Below are positions 37,174 to 45,614 of a DNA stretch of 64,000 nucleotides, piece by piece. Made by a program: the position numbers and the translations under genes. The notes under the pieces were generated by a model. The model was not told the origin of the DNA. It worked only from the letters and a program-made list of their open reading frames with translations, and did no database searches. Source of the DNA: Gammaproteobacteria bacterium (GTDB lineage: Bacteria; Pseudomonadota; Gammaproteobacteria; Eutrophobiales; Eutrophobiaceae); the NCBI GenBank assembly GCA_030829985.1, contig JAURNW010000019.1:1-64000 (forward strand). Direction: 5' to 3'. Each line of letters starts with the position of its first letter. Within the stretch, counting starts at the first letter, position 1.

Positions 37174-37602
37174 ATGAAAACCTACTCTGCAACACCTGCT
37201 GATATTAAGCGCGACTGGTTCGTCGTCGATGCCTCAGGCAAAGCCTTAGGCCGTTTGGCGACTGAAATTGCAAGGCGCCTACGCGGTAAGCATAAAGCTG
37301 AATATACCCCGCATATGGACACTGGTGACTATATCGTTGTCATCAATGCAAAAGATGTCCAGGTATCGGGAAACAAACGAACAGACAAGATGTACTACCA
37401 TCACACCGGTTTTCCTGGCGGTATCAAATCAATCAGTTTCGAAAAACTGATCGCCAAGAAACCAGAACAAGTTATTGAAATTGCTGTAAAAGGTATGCTT
37501 CCAAAAGGACCATTGGGTAGGGACATGTTCCGTAAACTCAAGGTTTATCCTGATGCCAAACATCAACATACAGCTCAACAACCGCAAGTATTGGAGATTT
37601 AA
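37174..37602 (+). CDS. rplM: 50S ribosomal protein L13
   Basis: L13, 142 residues, an early 50S assembly protein that binds 23S rRNA. The N-terminal [52 protein letters not shown] and the C-terminal [17 protein letters not shown] are standard. It is followed by rpsI after 3 bases, the universal bacterial pair. A TATAAT element lies about 115 bases upstream. Confidence 0.99.
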   Translation: MKTYSATPADIKRDWFVVDASGKALGRLATEIARRLRGKHKAEYTPHMDTGDYIVVINAKDVQVSGNKRTDKMYYHHTGFPGGIKSISFEKLIAKKPEQVIEIAVKGMLPKGPLGRDMFRKLKVYPDAKHQHTAQQPQVLEI

Positions 37603-37605
37603 GGG

Positions 37606-37998
37606 ATGTCAGATCAAGTTTACTACAGCACTGGAAGACGAAAGAGCTCTGCCGCAAGAGTATTCCTAAAACGCGGTTCAGGTGAAATTACCATTAACGA
37701 CCGTACCCTGAAACAGTATTTTGGTCGTGAAACCGGTCAGATGATTGTTCGTCAACCACTAGAAACCGTCGAGATGTTGGATCAATTTGATTTCAATATC
37801 ACTGTAACGGGCGGTGGTATCTCTGGACAAGCAGGTGCGATTCGTCATGGTATTACCCGCGCATTAATTGAATATGATGAAACATTACGCAGACCATTGC
37901 GTAAAGCCGGTTTTGTAACGCGTGATGCACGCGAGGTTGAACGTAAAAAGGTCGGTCTGCATAAGGCTCGCAAACGTCCTCAATACTCAAAACGTTAA
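37606..37998 (+). CDS. rpsI: 30S ribosomal protein S9
   Basis: S9, 130 residues. The basic C-terminal tail RKRPQYSKR reaches the P-site tRNA. The N-terminal [21 protein letters not shown] and the [19 protein letters not shown] signature are present. It is co-transcribed with rplM and ends at a strong terminator. In many gammaproteobacteria petABC (cytochrome bc1) follows; here an insertion-sequence remnant does. Confidence 0.99.
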   Translation: MSDQVYYSTGRRKSSAARVFLKRGSGEITINDRTLKQYFGRETGQMIVRQPLETVEMLDQFDFNITVTGGGISGQAGAIRHGITRALIEYDETLRRPLRKAGFVTRDAREVERKKVGLHKARKRPQYSKR

Positions 37999-38019
37999 AC
38001 CTGAGTTACATCAGTATCA

Positions 38020-38047
38020 AAAAAGAGGGTTTTTACCCTCTTTTTTT
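38020..38047 (+). terminator. Rho-independent terminator after rpsI
   Basis: Stem AAAAAGAGGGT / ACCCTCTTTTT with a 4-base loop and a long T-run, 22 bases after the rpsI stop. Confidence 0.92.
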
Positions 38048-38130
38048 ATTGTTTGATAACTTGCTAGAATTGGTACTGATTAATTTGGGGGTTCTGTAAT
38101 AGATGTGAACCAGTCGGACACCTCGTTTTA

Positions 38131-38646
38131 TTATAATAGTTTCTTTCTAAGAGATTCATCAGGGCTTTTCCCATCATGGGCACTATGTGGTCGTGCAAAA
38201 TTATAAAATTGCTCCCATTCAGCTAACTTTTTATCTAAGCCGACATCATTTTTATAGTTCATCAGTTGATAAAATTCTTCCTGATCTGAACGGTGTGACC
38301 GCTAAACTTTACCATTATGCTGTGGTGTTCTCGCTTTAATGTAAACATGTCGAATACCTAAGTCCTCAACATGCCAATGAAACTGTGCTTGAAATTCATG
38401 TCCTCGATCTGTACGAATCTGTTGGATCCGAAATGGAAGCTTATCAATAACATGGTTAACGAAGTTAATGGCATTACCTTGTGTGTGTCGTTTATAGACT
38501 TTTAGTGACCTTATACGCGTTGCATCATCAATCGCCGTGTATTGTGATAGCGTTTGAGTTTCTTTGCCTGATAAGGTTAGACATGTGCCCTTTTTGATTA
38601 TGCATTTGGATGGTTCTGTGGTGTTGGTCATGGTTGTATGAGTCAT
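38131..38646 (-). pseudogene. IS481-family transposase remnant
   Basis: The frame encodes the integrase-core (DDE) part of an IS481-type transposase: YTAIDDATRIRSLKVYKRHTQ, QIRTDRGHEFQAQFHWHVED, IRHVYIKARTPQHNGKV. A TAG at 38302-38304 follows, exactly where homologues have the Glu of GKVERSH, the third catalytic acid. The frame then continues cleanly to a TAA at 38131 (RSHRSDQEEFYQLMNY ... YNFARPHSAHDGKSPDESL). The N-terminal helix-turn-helix part and the first catalytic Asp segment are missing or scrambled before residue about 30. No matching terminal inverted repeats were found. It is inactive. Confidence 0.88.
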
Positions 38647-38703
38647 TTCTGGCTAAAGGATGGCAGGGTATTCTGGTGTGAAGATACGGGTTCAAAACCT
38701 ATT

Positions 38704-38744
38704 AATTGAACCTGTTCAAGTTAACTTCCAATTTAGGTTCAATT
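38704..38744. repeat. Inverted repeat between IS remnant and fic gene
   Basis: AATTGAACCT (38704-38713) and AGGTTCAATT (38735-38744), a perfect 10-bp inverted repeat with a 21-base loop. It may be part of a lost insertion-sequence end or a regulatory site; no second copy seen in the window. Confidence 0.45.
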
Positions 38745-38853
38745 GCAGCAGATAGTATTTGTGACATATAAAATTACATTTACGTCAAATAACCCAAAAT
38801 CGCGCCACTTAAAGTGGTGATAAACACTAAATCACGACAAATAAAGCATTTTA

Positions 38854-38882
38854 TATGGCGCAATTACCTAGTTTGCGCCATA
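38854..38882. promoter_or_regulatory. Palindrome at the 5' end of the fic gene (candidate operator)
   Basis: TATGGCGCAA (38854-38863) and TTGCGCCATA (38873-38882) form a perfect 10-bp inverted repeat with a 9-base spacer. A third GCGCCA lies at 38803-38808. It covers the first candidate start codon (38855), which argues that translation starts at the next Met and that the repeat is an operator, possibly bound by the winged-helix domain of the encoded protein. Confidence 0.5.
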
Positions 38883-38893
38883 ATAATCGAATC

Positions 38894-40285
38894 ATGCCAA
38901 AAATAATTCCACAAGAAGAACTCGAAGCTATTCTGGATGCCGTCAGTCAATTTACCGAAGGTGCTACCGTTGAAGGTGTAAGAAGTACATTAAATAATGG
39001 GTTGTCACGTCGGACATTGCAGCGCCGCCTCGCTCAATTGGTTGATGAAAATCGACTGAATATTGAGGGCAAAACAAAAGGTAGCCGCTATAGACTGCCT
39101 AGAATTACGGGTGAAGCAGAAATAGTCATGCCTAGGCCTACAGTTGAGGCAAGTGGTGAGGTTTATATTCCAATTTCACCTGAAGGGGAAGTCATCAAGA
39201 CAGAAATTCGTTTCCCATTATGGGATAGAAAACCAGTTGGATACAACCGAGCATTTCTGAATGAATATCGCCCTAACGAATCTTTTTATCTTTCTGAAGA
39301 AACACGAGGGCATCTAATGACACTAGGTGGTTCATCTGAGGATGAGCTTCCTGCGGGAACTTATGTGAAACAGATCTTCAATCGGTTGTTGATTGATTTG
39401 TCATGGAACTCAAGTCGTTTGGAAGGTAATACTTATTCATTACTTGAAACGGAACGTTTGTTGGAATTAGGAGAGAGTGCCGAAGGCAAGGATGCAAAGG
39501 AAGCGCAAATGATCCTTAATCATAAAGCTGCAATTGAATTTTTGGTGGGGCAGGTTACCGATATTGGTTTCAATCGTTATACGATTCTGAATCTTCATGC
39601 TCTGTTATCTGAAAATTTGCTTGATTCTAAAGCTTGTGGACGATTACGTGGTAGAGGAGTAGGTATTAGTGGAACTGTCTATCATCCTCTGGAATCGAGA
39701 AAATTGATTGATGAATGTTTTCAACAAATTCTAGATACGGCTACGGCAATTCAAGATCCATTTGAACAAGTATTCTTTACTATGGTGCATCTACCTTATT
39801 TGCAACCATTTGAAGATGTAAATAAACGTGTTTCTCGTCTTTCAGTTAATATTCCGCTTATTCGTTTGAATCTGTCTCCATTGTCATTTGTAGATGTACC
39901 TCAACGCGCTTACATTGATGGGCTTCTTGGAGTGTATGAATTAAATCGTGTTGAGTTACTACGTGATGTGTTTGTCAAAGCCTATGAGCGATCATGTGCG
40001 CGTTACTCGGCTGTTCGCCAGTCGCTTGGAGAACCAGATCCATTTCGTTTGCAATACCGCACTGTAATTATTGAGACTGTTGGTGAGATTGTTCGTAAAG
40101 TAATTGATAAAAAAGCAGCAACAACATTCATTAAACAATTTGCGAATGACAACTTACCACCAGAAGATCAGGCACGGTTTCTTGAAGTAGTGGAAACAGA
40201 AGTCATGAATTTACATGAAGGGAATATTGCTCGTTATCGTTTACGTCCATCAGAATACGATATATGGCAAAGGAACTGGAAATAA
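38894..40285 (+). CDS. Fic family protein with N-terminal winged helix and variant Fic motif
   Basis: A 463-residue protein: a winged-helix-like N terminus (GATVEGVRSTLNNGLSRRTL, QRRLAQLVDENRLNIEGK), a linker, an inhibitory helix (SSRLEGN, matching [ST]xxxE[GN]), then the Fic core. The catalytic motif HxFx[D/E][A/G]N[G/K]RxxR reads QPFEDVNKRVSR: the catalytic His is Gln and the Ala/Gly is Val. Fic enzymes usually transfer AMP to protein side chains; without the His the usual mechanism is impaired, so it may be regulatory or use other chemistry. I place the start at 38894 because 38855 lies in a palindrome. It sits alone after an IS remnant, suggesting an acquired gene. Confidence 0.85.
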   Translation: MPKIIPQEELEAILDAVSQFTEGATVEGVRSTLNNGLSRRTLQRRLAQLVDENRLNIEGKTKGSRYRLPRITGEAEIVMPRPTVEASGEVYIPISPEGEVIKTEIRFPLWDRKPVGYNRAFLNEYRPNESFYLSEETRGHLMTLGGSSEDELPAGTYVKQIFNRLLIDLSWNSSRLEGNTYSLLETERLLELGESAEGKDAKEAQMILNHKAAIEFLVGQVTDIGFNRYTILNLHALLSENLLDSKACGRLRGRGVGISGTVYHPLESRKLIDECFQQILDTATAIQDPFEQVFFTMVHLPYLQPFEDVNKRVSRLSVNIPLIRLNLSPLSFVDVPQRAYIDGLLGVYELNRVELLRDVFVKAYERSCARYSAVRQSLGEPDPFRLQYRTVIIETVGEIVRKVIDKKAATTFIKQFANDNLPPEDQARFLEVVETEVMNLHEGNIARYRLRPSEYDIWQRNWK

Positions 40286-40823
40286 TGCCAAAGCCAGGAG
40301 AACAGTACTCATTTTTGCGCATTCAATACCTTCGATAGATTAGTTTTTGGTCATGGATTATTTGAGGGGTCTGCTCTGCTTAGTGTCCTGGATAGGGCGG
40401 CGGAAATCTGGGGTGGTGAGTCGGGCGGGAAATTCGATGATTTTCATAGGGAAGGCTTTTATAAGTGCTAAAAAATGCATTACTTTCGGGGTGAATGAAG
40501 AGTGGGGATAAGGCGGGTTATGTACTAAAGGATTGGTGCATTGTAAACCTCATAAAACTACCTATATAGAATTCTTCGTTCAGATGATGAATTTGAATCG
40601 ACATAGAGTTGGGCTTCATTATCAACAAGACTTAGACTATGATTGCGCCGTCTCTGGTATAGCGTAAGGTTTATTGATCTCTTTCTGGGGCAATTGTGGG
40701 GGAATTACTCACAATAAATGACAGTATTCAGCAATAATGAACAACATCAAAAGCAGCATAACCGACCGGCTTAGCTTTGTATGCTATTGTATTGCCTAGA
40801 TAAAACTGGATATATCAATCACT
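40286..40823. other. Gap between fic and tRNA-Gln, no supported gene
   Basis: About 540 bases. After the fic stop the same frame stays open to about 40470 and reads like protein (FGHGLFEGSALLSVLDRAAE, then IWGGESGGKFDDFHREGFYKC), but no start codon, ribosome-binding site or recognised family supports a gene. The stretch near 40385-40440 is more GC-rich than its surroundings. It could be a decayed gene, and the last part should hold the tRNA promoter. Confidence 0.5.
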
Positions 40824-40897
40824 TGGGGGTTCGTCTAATGGTAGGACTACGGACTCTGACTCCGTCAGTAGAGGTTCGAATCCTCTACCCCCAGCCA
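40824..40897 (+). tRNA. tRNA-Gln (anticodon CUG)
   Basis: A complete cloverleaf with encoded CCA. Acceptor arms TGGGGGT / ACCCCCA pair over 7 bp with the unusual U1 and discriminator G typical of tRNA-Gln; the anticodon stem ACGGA / TCCGT encloses CTCTGAC, giving anticodon CTG; the T arm is GAGG-TTCGAAT-CCTC. It would read CAG codons. It is a single gene, with no neighbouring tRNAs seen. Confidence 0.95.
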
Positions 40898-41007
40898 TCT
40901 AAAAATTATCTAATCGTTAAGAAAAAATAACAAAACGATATTATGTTTGGCTATTGTAGAAATGTTAAATGAATTGAAAATGAAAACGTTTTATCTGAAT
41001 AACTGGT

Positions 41008-41277
41008 TTAATCCTTAATATTCAATGACTTCATAAACTCTTCTTGTTCCATGCCATCTCGTTCTATCTTACGAACACCCATATGAAGAATCCCGCCACA
41101 AAAGCTTACGGCTCGGTCACTATTAAGAAAGTTTTCCTCGTCCTTTTTTGTAGCTACTCGTGCAGCTTTAAAATCCATCAGGTATTTCGCTTCATCATCA
41201 GGAAGATCAACAACATCTCCCTTCTGAATCTTCACACCTGTTTCAACAAAAAAACCTCTTAACGCAATAACCTTCAT
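41008..41277 (-). CDS. Small protein of unknown function
   Basis: 89 residues. The N-terminal half (MKVIALRGFFVETGVKIQKG, DVVDLPDDEAKYLMDFKAA) resembles small proteins common in phage and prophage head gene clusters, but no phage genes are nearby, so this is only a hint. The rest (KDEENFLNSDRAVSFCGGIL) is unfamiliar. GGAG lies 7 bases before the ATG, supporting translation. It lies just downstream of the tRNA-Gln, on the opposite strand; tRNA genes often border integrated elements. Confidence 0.65.
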   Translation of the reverse strand: MKVIALRGFFVETGVKIQKGDVVDLPDDEAKYLMDFKAARVATKKDEENFLNSDRAVSFCGGILHMGVRKIERDGMEQEEFMKSLNIKD

Positions 41278-41709
41278 TCATAAACTCCGATGCAAACTCA
41301 TTAATCCCTAATATGTTTAGTATAGGAATATATCATAAAAGTTTTAAGGCTAAATAAGCAATTAATGAACATGCGATAGGCTTTACAAACTTTATCAGCA
41401 CATAAATCAAGCAATTGATGCTTTTTCAGCCTATTAACAGTAATAAACCGTATATCTAAATTAATACAATATTTATGCCGATTTCCTTATAACACGCTGA
41501 CATGTAGGGTTTTCAACCACTTGTTTGGATATATTCGACTATATTTAGTTCTAAACGTGCATTAACTAATTCAAATATTGCTCAAATCAAGAGCATAGTT
41601 GCACGATCAGACAGCATGAAGTTATTTTTCAGCAAAACCTCCCTCGTTTAATATCGATAGAAGTATTTTTTACTGAATTTATATCTTCTGACTCTGTTTA
41701 CGACTGATT
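41278..41709. other. AT-rich gap without a supported gene
   Basis: About 430 bases between two minus-strand genes. It contains no open frame with a ribosome-binding site and no clear hairpin terminator. Composition is low in G+C, as in the flanking regions of this accessory stretch. Confidence 0.6.
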
Positions 41710-41928
41710 TCAATTATCTCTGGCTTTACGCTTTTCCTTAACACGATTAACAGCAGCCAGAATTTCTTCTTGTTTGGTTTTTGCTGTTGATAAACCACTG
41801 CCATTTTCATCGGGCAGGTCCGCTGACCCTTTTCGTTTATCCAGTTTTTGCTGCGCTTCCCTTTTCAGTTTATTAAGGTAGCGCTGCTTATTTTTTTGTG
41901 CGACAAGTTGCTTTTGTCGATTTTCCAT
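41710..41928 (-). CDS. Small charged helical protein of unknown function
   Basis: 72 residues, very rich in Lys, Gln, Arg and Glu (MENRQKQLVAQKNKQRYLNK, VNRVKEKRKARDN at the end), predicted to be helical or coiled-coil, with a flexible middle (GSADLPDENGSG). No family recognised. A weak GAAAG ribosome-binding site is 7 bases before the ATG. The high charge could indicate nucleic-acid or ribosome contact. Confidence 0.6.
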   Translation of the reverse strand: MENRQKQLVAQKNKQRYLNKLKREAQQKLDKRKGSADLPDENGSGLSTAKTKQEEILAAVNRVKEKRKARDN

Positions 41929-42096
41929 AATGAAACTTTCAGCCTGACGATATTTGTATATGAATAATATATGACTCGGACAGACATAGGAAACCCAACC
42001 ACTTTTTAAAACATGTTCATCTGGATTGGCTATAGGTATTGCTAACGTTCCAATATCCCGATAATTAAATGCACAGTAGATGTTTCAACAATTGAA

Positions 42097-42660
42097 CTAG
42101 GGCAATTCAGTTAGTACTTGCTGTAATGGCTTGCGCATCGTTTGTGGAATTTCAGCCGGGTATCCATACCAGATTAAGCCGACAACACTTTCCAGTTTTT
42201 TATTGACCCATATCGTGTCATAGAATTGATCTTCTCGAGTAACAGGGCCTGTTGACCATTTGGTACCGATACCCTTTTCCCATAGAGAAAGCATTAAATT
42301 TTGTATCACGCAGCAACATGCTGCATAGTTTTCCTGAAACATTAGTTCATCATCCGATCGTTCACAGGTAACAACCAACCATCCGGGAATACTTTGCCAA
42401 CGTTTTATCTTTTTCTCAGCAACTTCTATTCCTTTTGATTCAGTTAACAATCCCATATTCAGCTCACAGAGACTGCTTATTGTTTCTTTCCCCAACAAAT
42501 AAAAATGCCAGGGTTCGGTTAAGTGATGGTTTGGCGCCCACCGTGACGTCTCGATTGCATCTTTTATAATCTTTTTATCCGGAAATTTATCTGCGATGAA
42601 ATCATGTATTGTACGACGAGAGATAATGATCTCTGCCAGATCCGTCATTTGTTTATTCAT
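42097..42660 (-). CDS. Nitroreductase-family FMN protein
   Basis: 187 residues of the nitroreductase fold: IISRRTIHDF near the N terminus with the FMN-binding Arg pair, SRWAPNHHLTEPWHFYLLG, ACCCVIQNLMLSLWEKGIGTKWSTG, and VVGLIWYGYPAEIPQTMRKPLQQVL at the end. Members reduce nitro compounds, quinones or flavins with NAD(P)H; substrate unknown. GAGG precedes the ATG. It is divergent from the MerR-type regulator gene, with a palindrome between them, so it may be a target of that regulator. Confidence 0.88.
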   Translation of the reverse strand: MNKQMTDLAEIIISRRTIHDFIADKFPDKKIIKDAIETSRWAPNHHLTEPWHFYLLGKETISSLCELNMGLLTESKGIEVAEKKIKRWQSIPGWLVVTCERSDDELMFQENYAACCCVIQNLMLSLWEKGIGTKWSTGPVTREDQFYDTIWVNKKLESVVGLIWYGYPAEIPQTMRKPLQQVLTELP

Positions 42661-43030
42661 TAGTGCCTCAATGGATACGCGTGCGCGAGAAAAAAATATT
42701 GTAGTAATACGTTTGCAAAACGTCTGTTTGTCATCTTAGTCAATTATTAACAGTATCACTATTCAGGTAAAAAAATACTGATCAATTCCGGACATAATTT
42801 ATATCAATTTGAACCTTAAACCGATATCACGTCCGAGCGCAAATTTAAAAAGCGCCTAAAACCTAAGCTATTGTCCTGGACAATGTATTATATTTATATC
42901 TATATTTAACAATAACTTATTAAATTAATAGCTATATTGACCATGCTTTACCAAGATATTTACAGAAATATTCTGACTTCTGTCTACTTTTTGTCTATCC
43001 TATTTTCAATCAAAATTATGAGGCTATGTG
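42661..43030. other. Divergent promoter region, nitroreductase / MerR-type regulator
   Basis: 370 bases without a gene. The notable element is the 15-bp palindrome at 42870-42884. Downstream of it the DNA is rich in TATA-like hexamers (42888-42900), a plausible promoter for the regulator gene. No terminator seen. Confidence 0.6.
42870..42884. promoter_or_regulatory. Palindrome ATTGTCC-T-GGACAAT, candidate MerR-type operator
   Basis: A perfect 7-bp inverted repeat around a central T, lying in the divergent region 160 bases upstream of the MerR-type gene and 210 bases from the nitroreductase start. Perfect dyads of this length are the expected form of a MerR-family operator. Assignment to this regulator is inference from position. 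Confidence 0.5.
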
Positions 43031-44029
43031 ATGTCTATAACTACACCGGCGTTAACTTCGGCAAATATTAATCAAGACAATATGTTTAAGATTGGTGCCG
43101 TTTCACGAATTACAAACATACCTGTTGATACGTTACGAATATGGGAAAGACGATATAGTGTCGTAGTCCCATTTAGATCAGAAAATTCTGACCGTCTCTA
43201 TCAAACAGAAGACATTAATCGTTTGACTCTGTTAAAAATGCTTGTCGATAGAGGTCACTCTATTGGCAGTGTGGCTCGATTGGAAAATGGTAAATTAATT
43301 GAGCGTCTGGAAATACATGATAAAAAAAATATAAATAATAGTGATAACAACGCTACGTATAAATCAATAAGTGTTGCAGTAATCGGCGATGTCTTACCAC
43401 TGCAAATTCAGCATACACAAATTAATAATTCCAGTTTCACTTTTAGTGGATTATATCGAACAGAAGCCGATTTTTACGAAAGCAATCAGAATAGTGAACT
43501 CGATATTCTAGTCCTTGAATACCCGGCTATCCAGGGAGATCATATTGAAAACATAAGCACTCTGTTTAAAAAGTCCGGTGCAAAAAAGCTGGTATTGATC
43601 TACGGCTTCACTAATAGTGCTGCGAAAGCACTATTAAATAAAACAAACTATTTGTATCTGCATGCACCGGTCACTGTTGATCATCTTCAATCTGAATTAT
43701 TGCATATAATCAAAAACGATAATTTGATTAAAACACCATCCAACCGTTTTGAACTTGATGGTAAAGCACCGCTTAGAACCTACTCGAATAATCAGCTGAT
43801 TAAATTATCATCAGCTTCAGCTACGATTAAATGTGAATGCCCACAGCATCTTTCAAGCATGATTTTAAAGTTAATCCAATTCGAGGTGTACAGTGCAGAA
43901 TGTATTGAGCGATATAAAAAAGACGCTGAATTACATGCACTACTCGGAAACCTGACAGGTCATGCAAGATCAATCATGGAGCAGGCACTGACAAAAGTAA
44001 TAGAAGCTGAAGGAATCTCGATAAAATAA
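43031..44029 (+). CDS. MerR-family regulator with unknown sensory domain
   Basis: 332 residues. Residues about 20-85 form a MerR winged helix (FKIGAVSRITNIPVDTLRIW, ERRYSVVVPFRSENSDRLYQ, DINRLTLLKMLVDRGHSIG), of the type seen in MlrA/CarH/LitR regulators. The remaining 240 residues would correspond to a B12-binding-like region, but the cobalamin motif (ExH and DxHxxG) is not visible, so the signal is unknown. The ATG at 43031 follows GAGG; a GTG at 43028 is an alternative. Followed by an alpha/beta hydrolase gene 23 bases downstream, probably one operon. Confidence 0.82.
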   Translation: MSITTPALTSANINQDNMFKIGAVSRITNIPVDTLRIWERRYSVVVPFRSENSDRLYQTEDINRLTLLKMLVDRGHSIGSVARLENGKLIERLEIHDKKNINNSDNNATYKSISVAVIGDVLPLQIQHTQINNSSFTFSGLYRTEADFYESNQNSELDILVLEYPAIQGDHIENISTLFKKSGAKKLVLIYGFTNSAAKALLNKTNYLYLHAPVTVDHLQSELLHIIKNDNLIKTPSNRFELDGKAPLRTYSNNQLIKLSSASATIKCECPQHLSSMILKLIQFEVYSAECIERYKKDAELHALLGNLTGHARSIMEQALTKVIEAEGISIK

Positions 44030-44052
44030 TCTTGATAGCAGGATAATCTTTT

Positions 44053-44973
44053 ATGCATTTCTATAAACAAGCCATAACACTAATAGCGGGTTTACTTATC
44101 GCGACTGGTAATAGTATTGCAGATGAAGATTTTATGCCGTTTCAACCACCGGGCAGGTTCATCAATCTGGGCATGCATGTGATGTATATAGAGTGTCTCG
44201 GAAATAAAGCACCAACGGTGTTAATCGATGTTGGACTGGCCGATTCTTCTGCTAACTGGTACAAAGTAGCAAAACGTCTTTCTAAAGATGTACGCACATG
44301 TGTGTATGATCGTGCAGGATACGGCTGGAGTGATCCTGGTCCTGGTGATAGAACAACTGCACAAATTGTGCATGAATTAAATATGTTATTTGAGTTCGCA
44401 GAGATTCCCGGGCCCTATGTCATGGCTGGACATTCCTTTGGTGGTTTTACAGCCCGTTACTTCGCAAGTATGTATCCAAATAAAACAGTAGGCGTGGTAT
44501 TAATTGATTCTTCTCACCCTGATCAAATCTATCGCCTTGCAGAACTGGATAAAGCAGAAAACAAACCGCCTTTAAAAGTATCCCGCAGGGAACCACCACC
44601 AGGCTACATGAATGAGTTTGAGAAACGGTGGTATTTTTTAAACTCCAGCCGCAAGGCAACATTTGCACAAATGAATGAATTGAAGGGCTTTAAGAAAAGC
44701 GCTGAGCAAGTTAAATATGCAAAAGCATTTCCTGATGTTCCACTGGCAGTACTCACCAGAGGTAAAGATCTATTACCTGTAATTCATGGTATTAATCTTG
44801 AACAGGAGTGGCGCGACATGCAAAAAGAATTACTCAAGCTCAGCAAAAAGAGCTGGCAGATTATTGTTGAAGGTAGTGGCCATAATATTTATAAAGATGC
44901 ACCTGAGGCAGTAATAGACAACGTATTAAGAGTTGTTGAAATAGCAAGAAATAATTACATTATTTCTGATTAG
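44053..44973 (+). CDS. Exported alpha/beta hydrolase
   Basis: 306 residues with a Sec signal peptide (ending SIADED) and the alpha/beta hydrolase fold. The oxyanion region is LIDVGLADSSANWYKVAKRL, then CVYDRAGYGWSDPGPGDRTT, the nucleophile elbow GHSFGG (Ser about 137), LIDSSHPDQ near 160, and the His in EGSGHNIYKDAPEAV. Location is periplasmic or extracellular; substrate unknown. It follows the MerR-type gene closely and overlaps the lipocalin gene by 14 bases at the 3' end, antisense. Confidence 0.87.
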   Translation: MHFYKQAITLIAGLLIATGNSIADEDFMPFQPPGRFINLGMHVMYIECLGNKAPTVLIDVGLADSSANWYKVAKRLSKDVRTCVYDRAGYGWSDPGPGDRTTAQIVHELNMLFEFAEIPGPYVMAGHSFGGFTARYFASMYPNKTVGVVLIDSSHPDQIYRLAELDKAENKPPLKVSRREPPPGYMNEFEKRWYFLNSSRKATFAQMNELKGFKKSAEQVKYAKAFPDVPLAVLTRGKDLLPVIHGINLEQEWRDMQKELLKLSKKSWQIIVEGSGHNIYKDAPEAVIDNVLRVVEIARNNYIISD

Positions 44974-45511
44974 GAAATATCAATTTATCAGTATCAAACC
45001 CAAGTTGTTCTGCCTTATTTATAAATTGATCTAATACTGTTTTATCCACCTCTGGTGTTCTTGCTAACAACCAGAGATAGGACGTGTTATTACCTGACAC
45101 AAATGAATATTGATAATTTTCTTTATCAAGATCAAAAATAATGTATGAACCATAGAAGGGACCAAAAAAGGAAACTTTGAAATAACCTTCAGTATTAGAT
45201 CGGACGAAATACGCCTTTCCTTCTGCCTCCTGCGAATCGTTATCTTCTATGGAATAACCTCTGTTGATAACCCTGACGCCACCGTCTTCACGCATGGAAT
45301 ATTCGGCACTGACCTTGTCCAGACCACGTTCAAAAGAATGATCAAGGCGTGCAATTTCATACCATTTACCAAGATACTTGTTTAATTCAAATCCCTGGAC
45401 CGGGTTGACGTCTTTCGGTAAGCCTGTACATGCATTCAATCCTAATCCAAAAACCAGAACAGGAATTAAGCGCAGTATAGTTATAGTCTTGATGATCTTT
45501 TGTTTTCTCAT
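44960..45511 (-). CDS. blc: Bacterial lipocalin (Blc) lipoprotein
   Basis: 183 residues. A lipoprotein signal peptide ends LGLNACTG (lipobox Cys28), and the lipocalin GxW motif is in NKYLGKWYEIARLDHSFERG. Other conserved parts are SAEYSMREDGGVRVINRGY, FFGPFYGSYIIFDLD and SYLWLLARTP. Blc binds fatty acids/lysophospholipids at the outer membrane. Its 3' end overlaps the convergent hydrolase gene by 14 bases, so transcripts of the two would be complementary at the ends. Confidence 0.94.
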   Translation of the reverse strand: MRKQKIIKTITILRLIPVLVFGLGLNACTGLPKDVNPVQGFELNKYLGKWYEIARLDHSFERGLDKVSAEYSMREDGGVRVINRGYSIEDNDSQEAEGKAYFVRSNTEGYFKVSFFGPFYGSYIIFDLDKENYQYSFVSGNNTSYLWLLARTPEVDKTVLDQFINKAEQLGFDTDKLIFPNQK

Positions 45512-45614
45512 TAGCAGTACTATTACCCTATGTAATTAAATAACCTGAGTATATTAGCAAAAAACCCTGATATCATTTGCCAAATTAAATCATTAATTAA
45601 GTGAGGTGAAGGAC

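Noticed and set aside
38080..38130. Possible IS481 end beside the transposase remnant (TGTAATAGATGTGAACC)
   Set aside because: No matching inverted copy exists on the other side, so the element boundary cannot be set.
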